From positions 124,001 through 188,000 of the forward strand of contig NZ_QMHP01000003.1 in assembly GCF_003313335.1 (NCBI RefSeq): 64,000 nt of DNA. Reading direction: 5' to 3'. The translations under genes and the position numbers were made by a program. Below, piece after piece: positions 33,301 through 41,335 of this stretch. The notes beneath the pieces are model-generated. The model ran no database searches. It was given only the letters and a program-made list of their open reading frames with translations, and was not told the origin of the DNA. Origin of the DNA: Pedobacter zeaxanthinifaciens (GTDB lineage: Bacteria; Bacteroidota; Bacteroidia; Sphingobacteriales; Sphingobacteriaceae). The stretch's first letter is position 1. Every line of letters begins with the position of its first letter.

Positions 33301-35817
33301 TGTACCGCAGCGCAGGAAATGAAGCGTTTGGGATTAGCCCATAAACCGATGATAATCGGACTGAAAGCCAATATACCTGCTATTGCTGAAGACTACCGAA
33401 AAGCCTATCCACACGCAAAAATCCTTTATCCAGGTATTGATGATTTTACGCCTAAAAAACGCCTGCGGATTTTCGGGGATATTAAAAACAACGATTGGGA
33501 TTGTGTGATACTCACGCACGACCAGTTCGGAATGATACCTCAATCGCCCGAAATACAAAAGGAAATCCTCGAAATAGAATTAGACAGCGTAGAGCGCAAC
33601 CTCGATGCCCTGAAATCGCAAGGCAAGGAAGTGACAAGGGGAATGCTCGCCGGGGTAATCAAACGAAAAGAAAATCTTGAAGTAAAGCTGAAAACGCTGC
33701 AACACGATATTGAAAACCGCAAAGATGATATTGTGGACTTTAAGATGATGGGCATAGACCATTTGTTTGTGGACGAAAGCCACCAATTCAAAAACCTGAT
33801 GTTCAACACCCGTCATACACGGGTTGCCGGATTGGGTAACGTGGACGGCAGCCAAAAGGCACTGAACCTGCTTTTTGCAATCCGCACCATTCAGGAGCGT
33901 ACCAATGCGGATATGGGCGCAACCTTTCTTTCGGGTACGACCATCAGCAATTCATTAACGGAGCTGTACCTACTGTTCAAATATCTGCGTCCCCGTGCAT
34001 TGGAAAAACAGGGCATTCATTCTTTTGATGCGTGGGCAGCTATCTATGCAAGGAAAACGACCGATTATGAATTTTCGGTAGCTAACAATATTGTAGCAAA
34101 AGAGCGTTTCCGCTACTTTATCAAAGTGCCGGAACTTGCGCAGTTCTATTCTGAAATCACGGATTACAGAACGGCAAAGGATATTGGTATTGACCGACCC
34201 AACAAGAACGAGGTATTATACAATATACCGCCAACGCCCGACCAAGAAGCCTTTATCCAAAGCCTGATGGCTTTTGCCAAAACGGGCGATGCTACTTTGC
34301 TCGGAAGAGAACCATTATCGCAAAGGGAAGAAAAAGCAAAGATGCTCATTGCGACGGACTATGCCCGTAAGATGTCGCTCGATATGCGTATGGTAAGTGG
34401 TATATACGACGACCATCCCGACAACAAGGCTTCGCATTGTGCGGTAAATATCGCCAAGTATTACAACCAGTTCAACGCACAGAAAGGAACGCAGTTCGTT
34501 TTCTCCGATTTGGGAACCTACAAGCCCGGCGAATGGAACGTGTACTCCGAAATAAAACGCAAACTCGTGGAGGACCACGGCATACCTGCGCACGAAGTAA
34601 GGTTTATTCAGGAAGCGAAAAATGATAAGCAACGTAAGGAACTTATCAACGGAATGAACGAGGGCAAAATCCGTGTACTGTTCGGTTCTACAAGTATGCT
34701 CGGAACTGGCGTAAACGCACAGAAAAGAGCTGTTGCCGTTCATCATTTAGATACACCGTGGCGACCGTCTGACCTTGCCCAAAGGGACGGGCGGGCAATC
34801 AGAAAAGGCAATGAGATTGCCAAATTCTTTGCCGATAATAAAGTTGCTGTGATTATCTATGCAGTTGAAAAATCGTTGGACAGTTACAAATTCAACCTGC
34901 TGTATAATAAGCAGCTTTTCATCGACCAGTTAAAGACTAACAACCTGACCAAAAGAACGATTGACGAGGGAAGTATGGACGAAAAATCGGGAATGAACTT
35001 TTCGGAATATGTGGCAATCCTGTCAGGAAATACAGACCTGTTGGATAAAGCCAAACTGGAAAAACAGATTGCCGGACTGGAAAGCGAAAAGCAGGCGTTC
35101 AACCGCTCTAAATCCAGTGCCAAATTTAAGGTACAGGATTATATGGAAATGTTGCAAAGCACTCAATCCCGTTTGAGCCGGATGAGTACCGACTGGGAAA
35201 ACTTACAGCAACGCCTGCAAAAGCGTTCGGACGGTACAATCGAAAACCCTGTGCTGTTAGATGGCTTGCCGCCCAATGCAAATCCGAAACAAATAGGCGC
35301 AAAACTGAACGAGATTGCGAACAAAGCCCGCACGGCAGGCGACTATCGTGAAATAGGCAACCTCTACGGGTTTCAATTATTGGTTAAAACAGAACTTCCA
35401 AAGGATAATTCAACACTCGAAAGGGTCAATAGATTTTTTATAACTGGCGAGGGCAATATCAAGTACACCTACAATAACGGTCTGATGGCAAAAGACCCCG
35501 AAACCGCCGCAATGAATTTTTTAAGGGCTTTGGAAAAACTGCCGGGCTTTGTGAAGCAGGAGCAGGAGAAAATCGCTGAAATACAAAAAGACCTGCCGAT
35601 ACTTCAGGAAGTGGTTAACGGTACTTGGGCTAAGGAAAGTCGATTGAGTGAGCTTAAAACGGAACTGGCTGCCGTAGAAAGAAAGATACAGCTATCTATT
35701 ACGCCGGAAACCAAACAAGATGCTTCGGAGCAGGCAGAAAAGCAGAATGAAGCCCCAAAGGTGCAGGAAAGCATTATACGGACAAAAGGCGTTCATTCAC
35801 CTCGTGGCGTATTATAA
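30379..35817 (+). CDS. N6-methylase/SNF2-like helicase fusion of CTn backbones
   Basis: An 1812-residue protein; the ATG at 30379 is preferred over TTG at 30370. The N-terminal part holds a SAM-dependent N6-adenine methylase fold: [11 protein letters not shown] (about 131) and [11 protein letters not shown] (about 195; NIPF in place of NPPF). The middle is a long variable linker with basic repeats. The C-terminal half is a superfamily 2 (SNF2-like) helicase: Walker [10 protein letters not shown] (about 965), VDESHQF (about 1130), SGTTISNS and [11 protein letters not shown] (about 1467), then a coiled-coil tail. Family members are conserved in Bacteroidota conjugative elements. A role in protecting or processing element DNA is inferred; no function has been proven. 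Confidence 0.9.
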   Translation: MGFSKRFHLQQNIDALRIVFKLEKEKRQATVGERLLMMRYSGFGGLKFVLNPVENEIDINHWRKTEHDLFPLTQELHQLLKENSEDDKQYRKYVDSMKSSVLTAFYTPPKVIDAISSALRDNGLHIDKFLEPSAGIGSFIQSFSENQKASVTAYEKDLLTGKILKQLYPESNIRINGFEEIPEREQNTYDVIASNIPFGDTSVFDLSYSRSRNSAKEQAARSIHNYFFLKGADMLREGGLLAYITSQGILNSPKNEPIRRALMQDNNLVSVVRLPNNLFTEYAGTEVGSDLIILQKNTAKENLTDREDLFCQSKPSEYNTPGNALFQDSTRIIHTDQKLDTDPYGQPALIYTHKDGVEGIAKDLKQMLSEDFGKHLNLSLYKGEQNDEPVIQIPIEPKVTPPVIDPVIIQQKPQPVPTSVVRQESPQELKQLSIFDLFESAGEPVMVLAPPKRTTQAKRQSTKKRRGTIGRQPDLFSSARQQPYTPLKSNGDINGTDQVNGKKQEAISDLFSQINGNGQSDKTAITAININAIPEPAPYSGELQSFHRNDCLVVDNGWVGYLQEVDKEDKKAIFHPLQLPSAQKARAEAYIAVRDSYINLYQKEAEKQTEHKAERETLNLLYDGFVKKYGNLNAADNAKLIKTDSAGKEIPYLERIIGGIIHKADIFSRPVSFSTTTLATDNPEEALAASLNKYGNVDLDFMSEISSLPADTLKEALHGRLFYNPLQQEYEIAERWIAGNVVEKADDVRAYLENNPDDTEAKESLTALEEARPKRIEFEELDFNLGERWIPTGIYARFASHLFDADVLVHYSESSDDFSVKCHRGNMHIWEKYAVKAESRTFDGIALLKHALVNTTPDITKKVMVGDQEVKVRDMEAIQMANTKIDEIRTAFTDWLHAQNDEFKNRLTDQYNDTFNCFVRPNYDGSHQEFPGLDRKGAGIEDLYSSQKDTVWMIKLNNGAICDHEVGAGKTLIMCTAAQEMKRLGLAHKPMIIGLKANIPAIAEDYRKAYPHAKILYPGIDDFTPKKRLRIFGDIKNNDWDCVILTHDQFGMIPQSPEIQKEILEIELDSVERNLDALKSQGKEVTRGMLAGVIKRKENLEVKLKTLQHDIENRKDDIVDFKMMGIDHLFVDESHQFKNLMFNTRHTRVAGLGNVDGSQKALNLLFAIRTIQERTNADMGATFLSGTTISNSLTELYLLFKYLRPRALEKQGIHSFDAWAAIYARKTTDYEFSVANNIVAKERFRYFIKVPELAQFYSEITDYRTAKDIGIDRPNKNEVLYNIPPTPDQEAFIQSLMAFAKTGDATLLGREPLSQREEKAKMLIATDYARKMSLDMRMVSGIYDDHPDNKASHCAVNIAKYYNQFNAQKGTQFVFSDLGTYKPGEWNVYSEIKRKLVEDHGIPAHEVRFIQEAKNDKQRKELINGMNEGKIRVLFGSTSMLGTGVNAQKRAVAVHHLDTPWRPSDLAQRDGRAIRKGNEIAKFFADNKVAVIIYAVEKSLDSYKFNLLYNKQLFIDQLKTNNLTKRTIDEGSMDEKSGMNFSEYVAILSGNTDLLDKAKLEKQIAGLESEKQAFNRSKSSAKFKVQDYMEMLQSTQSRLSRMSTDWENLQQRLQKRSDGTIENPVLLDGLPPNANPKQIGAKLNEIANKARTAGDYREIGNLYGFQLLVKTELPKDNSTLERVNRFFITGEGNIKYTYNNGLMAKDPETAAMNFLRALEKLPGFVKQEQEKIAEIQKDLPILQEVVNGTWAKESRLSELKTELAAVERKIQLSITPETKQDASEQAEKQNEAPKVQESIIRTKGVHSPRGVL

Positions 35818-35823
35818 TAGTCG

Positions 35824-36645
35824 TTACTTTTCGTCCTTTTCGTCCATTTTTTTTATTAGGGCTTCACAGAGGCTGTCAAGGAATTTGGTTCGGTTTATCT
35901 TACGGGCTTTCAGTTCCATAAACGTGTGGTAAAAATCGCCTAACTCAATATTAAAGGCTTCTTCAAAAGTTTTAGCTATCAATTTTATGTCTGTATTCCC
36001 ATTGTTAAATACACCGTGGGAGTACAGTGCATATATGAGTTCCGTCAGTGCCGTTTTACTTGCCGTCCATTTCAATGAATTGTCCGAACCCCTTTTCACA
36101 TTGATGTTATTGAGCCTGTCTTCCAAATAAACTTGTATCAGGTCATTGGCAATAATCTTGGCAACCTTATAATCGTGTGAAGTAGAAAAACGATGGTCTG
36201 CTTCAAAATAAAATGTGTCTAACCACAGCCTTATATCGTGCTTGCCACGCACAAAGAATTTTTCGTCAACGAAAGAATTATTGCTGCGGTAATACTTGTA
36301 AAAATCAAGGTTGTTTTCAAAGAACCTTTTTAGCTTTTTCAGTTCTTTGGTAAAATATTTCTTGGTACGCTTGTTCCCGTAGGGTCTTCTTGTTTCGATT
36401 TTATAGATGGCATTGTAGTAGATGAGCTTTGAAACAATAACAGGTTTCTGATACTTGAAAAAATGGATTTCTTCTTCCATATTCTTAAAGTCATTTTTCA
36501 GTACAAAGTCCTTTAAGTCGGCAAGGCTTTGTATGATATGGTGTATAACGGCTTCAATTCTTTTTATGGGGCAGTCGGTTTCAATCTCCAGTTCCTGGAT
36601 TGCAGTTTCCAATTTAAGATATGTTTCATTGTAAAATTTATCCAT
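35824..36645 (-). CDS. RteC-family protein, second copy
   Basis: A 273-residue RteC homologue. Met at 36645 (MDKFYNET) is preferred over 36654 because the third copy begins with the same MDKF. The core KPVIVSKLIYYNAIYKIETRRPYGNKR, FYKYYRSNNSFVDEK and WTASKTALTELIYALYS matches the family. It is very similar to the copy at 48883-49707, nearly identical over the last 200 residues, and clearly different from the copy at 20840. Convergent with the methylase-helicase gene (6 bp gap). The two similar copies bracket the copper module in direct orientation. Confidence 0.85.
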   Translation of the reverse strand: MDKFYNETYLKLETAIQELEIETDCPIKRIEAVIHHIIQSLADLKDFVLKNDFKNMEEEIHFFKYQKPVIVSKLIYYNAIYKIETRRPYGNKRTKKYFTKELKKLKRFFENNLDFYKYYRSNNSFVDEKFFVRGKHDIRLWLDTFYFEADHRFSTSHDYKVAKIIANDLIQVYLEDRLNNINVKRGSDNSLKWTASKTALTELIYALYSHGVFNNGNTDIKLIAKTFEEAFNIELGDFYHTFMELKARKINRTKFLDSLCEALIKKMDEKDEK

Positions 36646-36793
36646 TCGCTTCATTTTGATGTAATATATTATTGGTTAATACAGAAAAGCTAACACTGTT
36701 CGTATTAGCTTATGATGCAATTACTGCTTAAAAAAATTCAACCTCTACCGTATTGATGATGGAACGATAGATAGATTTTTGTTGCATACTTTA

Positions 36794-36894
36794 AAGGGTT
36801 GTAGTATGATGCAGGTTAGTCTTTGCGAATTACACCTGCATCACCTCCTTTTTTTTACCGATATTTTTTTACGGTTATGCAGTTTACAACCCTT
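36794..36894. other. Nested inverted repeats between rteC copy 2 and the copper operon end
   Basis: Outer arms AAGGGTTGTA (36794-36803) and TACAACCCTT (36885-36894) enclose inner arms GATGCAGGT (36808-36816) and ACCTGCATC (36834-36842). Two T-runs lie between, and a third short stem (ACCG/CGGT) sits at 36857-36874. It occupies most of the 260-bp gap. On the plus strand the inner hairpin plus T-run looks like a terminator. The nesting could instead be a regulatory RNA or a recombination-site remnant. Confidence 0.5.
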
Positions 36895-36906
36895 AGTTAT
36901 TTAATT

Positions 36907-39180
36907 TTAATAAGTCAATGCCAGCCCCACACCAAAGCCCATATCGCTATCATAGTGGGTACGTATACCTATATTCTTATTAATGATATACCTAAGTTCT
37001 CCCATATACTCTAAGTCGGTATTCACCATAAAACCACCTCTTAGTCTTTTTGAAATTGGTATATCTTCACGCATTAACTGCAATCTCACAATTCCATCAT
37101 GATATACTTCTGCCTGAAAATTGACCAGCATAGGTAACGTATACATAAACCCTAAACTGAACGCCCTGCGGGTGTCTTTCTTGTTGGTTTGTCCAAATAT
37201 GTTCTTTTCGTGTTCATCTTCTCCCATTTTACGGTAGCGGTAATCAAAACCTACAAAGGGCATGAACCATTGCATCTTTCCAATGTATCTACCTAAATGG
37301 GTTTCTACTTCATAACCGTGCATACTATTATAGCCTAAACGCCATTCTGTTCCTAATTGGTAGCGTGCATTCATTAGCATAGCTTCTCCATCATTACCAT
37401 TGGTTGCAAAATCGTTTTGTGCCATAAAATGAGGCATATTACTTTCTCTTTGCAATTCTTTATAGGCTTTTGCCTTGTCGGGTAGATAGGGGTTATTGTA
37501 GTCTCCAACTTCAAAGACCCTGTTCATTCCCGCCATCATGTGATATAATATATGGCAATGAAAGAACCAATCACCTTCCTCATTTGCTAAAAACTCAATG
37601 GTATCTGTTTCCATAGGCATGATATCCAACACATTTTTAAGCGGCGATTTTTCGCCTTTTCCGTTTATCACCCTGAAATCAAATCCGTGAAGATGCATTG
37701 GATGCCGCATCATTGAATTATTATAAATGGTAATCCGTAGAATTTCTCCTTTTTTTACAGGTATTTTGTCAGTTTCCGAAAGTATTTTATTATCCATGCT
37801 CCATACATAGCGGTTCATGTTGCCAGTAAGTGTGAATTTCAACTCTTTTACAGGCGCATCATTTGGAAGAGAGGTGTTATAAGGTGATTGCAACATAGCA
37901 TAATTTAATGTTTTGATGTCTCCCAAGGCATTAGCGTTGTAACGGTTAGCGTCGTTATCCATATCCATACCCTCATGCTTACTGTGGTCTGCTTTTTTTG
38001 TTGCATCTCCGGTAATTTCGGGATACATCACTACATTCATGTCCATTTGGTTAAGGCTCATCTTCATGCCCATATCGTCCAAATCGCCATTCATTTTCAT
38101 CATATCGTTCATCATCTTCATCCCCTCGAAATACTTCAATCGTGGGAGTGGAGAAATAAGCTGTTTGACCCCATCACCTATAAAGTAACTCGCAGATTGT
38201 GTCCTGTCTTCGGTTGTTGCTAAGAACTCGTAAGCCAAACCATCTTGAGGGATAGTCACTACAATATCGTAAGTTTCAGAAACGGCAATGATTAACCTGT
38301 CCACCTCTACAGGCTCAACATCATTCCCATCATTCGCTACTACTGTAATTTTTCCTCCAGCATACCGTAGCCAGAAATATGAAGACGCCCCTCCATTGGA
38401 AACACGCAATCTGACTTTGTCGCCTGCTTTTAGCTTTTTACCATCAATTGTTTTCAAATCGGTGCTATGGCTACCATTTATTAGGATTTTATCATAGTAA
38501 ACGTCACTGACATCCATCGCCAGCATCCGCTTCCACTCGTTTTTTACCTTTACCCCTAATTTTCCCTCCTTAATAGCTTCAACATATGATTGTGTTGCGC
38601 CTTTCTTAATGGCCGCCCAATCATTTGCATTGTGTAGCATACGGTTGATATTATCGGGGTTAAGATTTGTCCACTCACTTAATATAATTGGAACGGTCGG
38701 CAAATCGTCAATTCCTTTTCTGAATGTCTTATCATCGCTTCTTTTCTTCATGATAAAACTTCCGTACATGCCAATCTGCTCCTGCAATCCTGAGTGGGAA
38801 TGGTACCAGTGCGTACCATGCTGGATAATCGGAAAACGGTAGGTGTAGGTTGTGCCCGGTGCGATGGGTTTTTGTGTAAGCCAGGGCACACCGTCTTCTT
38901 TATTGGGCAGGAACACACCATGCCAGTGAAGTGATGTGCTTTCTTTCAATTGGTTGTGCACCACTATTTCGGCAGTGTCGCCCTCGGTAAAGGTAAGGGT
39001 GGGCATGGGGATTTGCCCGTTTACGGCAATTGCCCTTTTTTGCTTACCTGCATAGTTGACAAGCGTATCTTTTACATACAGCTCGTAATGCACCACTCTC
39101 TGTGCAAACAGCGTTTGCGTGCAAAGCAGTATCAGCACTGTTTGCAAAATTCTTATAGGTATTTTATTATATCTGTTCAT
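36907..39180 (-). CDS. copA: Multicopper oxidase with CopB-like C-terminal domain
   Basis: A 757-residue secreted oxidase with a signal peptide ending near FAQ. Copper sites are visible: STSLHWHGV and THWYHSHSGLQEQ in the first cupredoxin domain, HPMHLHGFDFRV and WFFHCHILYHMMAGM in the last (T1, T2 and T3 ligands). A Met/His-rich segment lies between about residues 350 and 410 (MKMMNDMMKMNGDLDDMGMK). The last 200 or so residues (RYQLGTEWRLGYNSMHGYEVETH ... MGFGVGLALTY) resemble the outer-membrane protein CopB of proteobacteria. It probably oxidises Cu(I) to Cu(II) in the periplasm or at the outer membrane. It is the last gene of the copper operon. Confidence 0.87.
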   Translation of the reverse strand: MNRYNKIPIRILQTVLILLCTQTLFAQRVVHYELYVKDTLVNYAGKQKRAIAVNGQIPMPTLTFTEGDTAEIVVHNQLKESTSLHWHGVFLPNKEDGVPWLTQKPIAPGTTYTYRFPIIQHGTHWYHSHSGLQEQIGMYGSFIMKKRSDDKTFRKGIDDLPTVPIILSEWTNLNPDNINRMLHNANDWAAIKKGATQSYVEAIKEGKLGVKVKNEWKRMLAMDVSDVYYDKILINGSHSTDLKTIDGKKLKAGDKVRLRVSNGGASSYFWLRYAGGKITVVANDGNDVEPVEVDRLIIAVSETYDIVVTIPQDGLAYEFLATTEDRTQSASYFIGDGVKQLISPLPRLKYFEGMKMMNDMMKMNGDLDDMGMKMSLNQMDMNVVMYPEITGDATKKADHSKHEGMDMDNDANRYNANALGDIKTLNYAMLQSPYNTSLPNDAPVKELKFTLTGNMNRYVWSMDNKILSETDKIPVKKGEILRITIYNNSMMRHPMHLHGFDFRVINGKGEKSPLKNVLDIMPMETDTIEFLANEEGDWFFHCHILYHMMAGMNRVFEVGDYNNPYLPDKAKAYKELQRESNMPHFMAQNDFATNGNDGEAMLMNARYQLGTEWRLGYNSMHGYEVETHLGRYIGKMQWFMPFVGFDYRYRKMGEDEHEKNIFGQTNKKDTRRAFSLGFMYTLPMLVNFQAEVYHDGIVRLQLMREDIPISKRLRGGFMVNTDLEYMGELRYIINKNIGIRTHYDSDMGFGVGLALTY

Positions 39181-39193
39181 GATTTGAAAAATT

Positions 39194-39649
39194 TTATTTA
39201 ATGCTGTCTTCCATTGTGCTAAACCACGCTATCAAAACCTGCTTATCCTCCGGTGACAATACTGCATTGCGATGAATTAGTGTGTATGATGACAACGGCA
39301 TTTCCCCGTCCTTAACCTGCCCGGCCATAGCCCTGAACTTGTTTCGCTGCCTGCGGACAGAATAGTCGCCAAATTCGCTAAAGTTGAGTTCCTCTTTCCC
39401 CTTTTTTATATGCTCTGCCATGTACCATGCGCCGGGCTGGATACGGCTGTACCACGGATAATGGGTATTGTTGCTATGGCAGTCATAACAGGACTGAACA
39501 AGGATAGCCTTTACATTTTGGGGTACGGTGTACACCCTTTCGATATGGGTGGCTGGCACTTCAACCGCCTGGTTCCGTAAGGGCTGAAAGAACTGTATGG
39601 CAATCAGGACGACAGCCAGCCCCAATATGATTTTCTTCTTTATGGTCAT
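39194..39649 (-). CDS. Haem-binding domain (cytochrome c-like) protein
   Basis: A 151-residue protein with an N-terminal membrane anchor or signal (ILGLAVVLIAIQFF) and a single CxxCH haem c motif, CYDCH, at residues 54-58. The following segment (NTHYPWYSRIQPGAWYMAEHIKKGKEELNFSEF) is diagnostic of the Bacteroidota haem-binding domain family (PF14376). It probably carries electrons in the periplasm. Placement next to a multicopper oxidase suggests it could supply or accept electrons for copper oxidation (inference). Confidence 0.87.
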   Translation of the reverse strand: MTIKKKIILGLAVVLIAIQFFQPLRNQAVEVPATHIERVYTVPQNVKAILVQSCYDCHSNNTHYPWYSRIQPGAWYMAEHIKKGKEELNFSEFGDYSVRRQRNKFRAMAGQVKDGEMPLSSYTLIHRNAVLSPEDKQVLIAWFSTMEDSIK

Positions 39650-39681
39650 AATTATTTTATTGTGGCTTCATCTTTTTGTGT

Positions 39682-40107
39682 CTACTGTTTTTTCACATAC
39701 TTGGCATAATTCCCCTTGTTTTCAAAATAAGAAACTTCACCGTTATTTCCTGTCACAGCAATCACCGCATTAGCTTTGTCTACCTGCTTATGGGAATAGG
39801 GGTCTATCGCCATCCGCACGGTCGCATCTTTTGGAATACGTTCCTTACACATTTCGCAACATCCGTAATAGGTTTTACCATCAAATTTTACGTCAAACTG
39901 CCTTTTGCCCATATAGGCATCGTTGACCATGCAGACTTCATCCGATGGAACCAATTCACCTATTTGGGTAGTATGTCCGTTGCTTTCCGGAGTTGCCTGC
40001 GAATGCTGCTGTTCCGCTTCATCCTTATTTGACCCCGCCTGACCGCAAGCGGTGAATAGCAGGGTTAATAAGGAAATAAAGCCAATTATTATTTTGTTCA
40101 TGTCCAA
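39682..40107 (-). CDS. TRASH-like metal-binding lipoprotein
   Basis: A 141-residue lipoprotein (lipobox FTAC, Cys about 21). After a Gln/His/Ser-rich linker comes a TRASH/YHS-like metal module: VCMVNDAYMGKRQFDVKFDGKTYYGCCEMCKERIP (Cys59, then CCEMC about 83-87). Such modules bind Cu(I), Zn or other soft metals and occur in copper-handling proteins. A periplasmic or outer-membrane copper chaperone role is inferred from the fold and neighbours. Met3 is an alternative start with little effect on the signal peptide. Confidence 0.75.
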   Translation of the reverse strand: MDMNKIIIGFISLLTLLFTACGQAGSNKDEAEQQHSQATPESNGHTTQIGELVPSDEVCMVNDAYMGKRQFDVKFDGKTYYGCCEMCKERIPKDATVRMAIDPYSHKQVDKANAVIAVTGNNGEVSYFENKGNYAKYVKKQ

Positions 40108-40127
40108 ACTTGTTTTTTTAAATTTTA

Positions 40128-40652
40128 TTATTTACTTTCTTCAAACTCTTTTAGCTTGCGCTTCATTAGTTCAATTTCTTCCGCTTGGGTTTTAAGTATA
40201 TTTTTTTGCAGCTCTATCAGTTCCGGGTCGGTCAGGTGTGCCTTTTCGGACATCAATATGGCTGCTGCGTGATGGGGTATCATACCCTTTGCAAACTGCT
40301 TGTCCCCGACATTGATTTGTTCCCTGATACCAAACCATGAAAAGATGCCAACAGCAACCGAGATGATGGCTATCGCCCAATTCATCTTCCTGTTGGGGTA
40401 CATTACTTTCATTATCGCTAATTCGATAAGCAGCATTGCCGAGGTCATCAGCAGGGTCATGTACAAATTGTTGATATTGGGTATCAGGTTCTGCCACCCG
40501 TCAATCATGGCGTACATGATAAAATACATCACTGCGAACATGGCTACAGCCATCACCGCAAAGCGTTTGTACATGGCCGAAGCATGTTTTGTATTGTGCG
40601 TGCCATGCTCCGAGGAATGACCCGCATGGTGACTGTTTTGCATATTTTCCAT
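40128..40652 (-). CDS. DUF305 domain-containing membrane protein
   Basis: A 174-residue protein. The N-terminus is His-rich and cytoplasmic (SHHAGHSSEHGTHNTKHAS), followed by three membrane segments (about residues 30-50, 58-78 and 86-106). The C-terminal DUF305 motif FAKGMIPHHAAAILMSEKAH carries the conserved paired His and ends in a helical EELMKRKLKEFEES-type tail. DUF305 proteins (ferritin-like helical folds) are linked to copper and silver resistance. Stop-to-start gap of 11 bp with the preceding DUF3347 gene supports co-transcription. Confidence 0.85.
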   Translation of the reverse strand: MENMQNSHHAGHSSEHGTHNTKHASAMYKRFAVMAVAMFAVMYFIMYAMIDGWQNLIPNINNLYMTLLMTSAMLLIELAIMKVMYPNRKMNWAIAIISVAVGIFSWFGIREQINVGDKQFAKGMIPHHAAAILMSEKAHLTDPELIELQKNILKTQAEEIELMKRKLKEFEESK

Positions 40653-40663
40653 AACCCTGAATT

Positions 40664-41329
40664 TTATTTGCTGTTAATTGTTTTTTCCACCTTACCGCAG
40701 GTCAGCATTTTAGAACCGTAGTAAGGGTTTTTGATTTCCTTGTTTTCGCTGAACCAAACAGCACCCTTACCGTCATTGAACATCGGGCAATGGTCCTGAT
40801 ACAATGTTTGCGATGTACCGAACAAATCAATCAGGTCTTTCAAATCTTCGCCAAGCGAGGCCAAATGTTCCCGCTGGTGGTGGATGTTGCCGACATTTTC
40901 CCCGATATGTTCTGCGTGTTCTTTAGCATCGTCCGCTATGTCCATGTACTTTTTGTGCTTATCGGCAGGAACGGCTTTCATGTCCACTTTATTCAGGGTA
41001 GCTAACAGCTTTTTCCCTGAACTGGCGGCAGCTTTGTCATCGTCCGAAACAAGGGCGTTCTTTAAGGACAGATAATCGGTAACTATGGGCGCAATAGAAA
41101 AGTTTTTTGCTTCTTCTTTTCCTGTTGCTTTTGCTTCCTGACCGCTCGGAGTTTCACTCACAACGGGCGCAGCTACCGTATCATCCTCTTTTGGTTGGGA
41201 AGCTGGCTGTTCTTGTGATACCACAGCAGTATCACTTGAAGACTGCTCGTTTTTGTTGGATGCCTGATTGCATGATACTGTTACAAATGCCATGATAACA
41301 GCAATGATTGATAATGTTAGATTTTTCAT
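40664..41329 (-). CDS. DUF3347 lipoprotein
   Basis: A 221-residue lipoprotein (lipobox VTVSC, Cys20) with a disordered acidic linker (about 25-75). The DUF3347 domain of about 150 residues begins FSIAPIVTDYLSLKNALVSDDDKAA and contains HIGENVGNIHHQREHLASLGEDL. Its tail motif, DHCPMFNDGKGAVWFS ... NPYYGSKMLTCGKV, is shared with the secreted HMA-DUF3347 protein at 43795-44670. The conserved Cys, Met and His residues make a copper-binding role in the periplasm plausible. Starts 6 bp downstream of the CopB-type ATPase gene. Confidence 0.83.
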   Translation of the reverse strand: MKNLTLSIIAVIMAFVTVSCNQASNKNEQSSSDTAVVSQEQPASQPKEDDTVAAPVVSETPSGQEAKATGKEEAKNFSIAPIVTDYLSLKNALVSDDDKAAASSGKKLLATLNKVDMKAVPADKHKKYMDIADDAKEHAEHIGENVGNIHHQREHLASLGEDLKDLIDLFGTSQTLYQDHCPMFNDGKGAVWFSENKEIKNPYYGSKMLTCGKVEKTINSK

Positions 41330-41335
41330 TTTTAT

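Noticed and set aside
34315..34746. A 143-codon antisense ORF in the methylase-helicase gene
   Set aside because: Lies wholly within the conserved helicase motifs of the sense strand.
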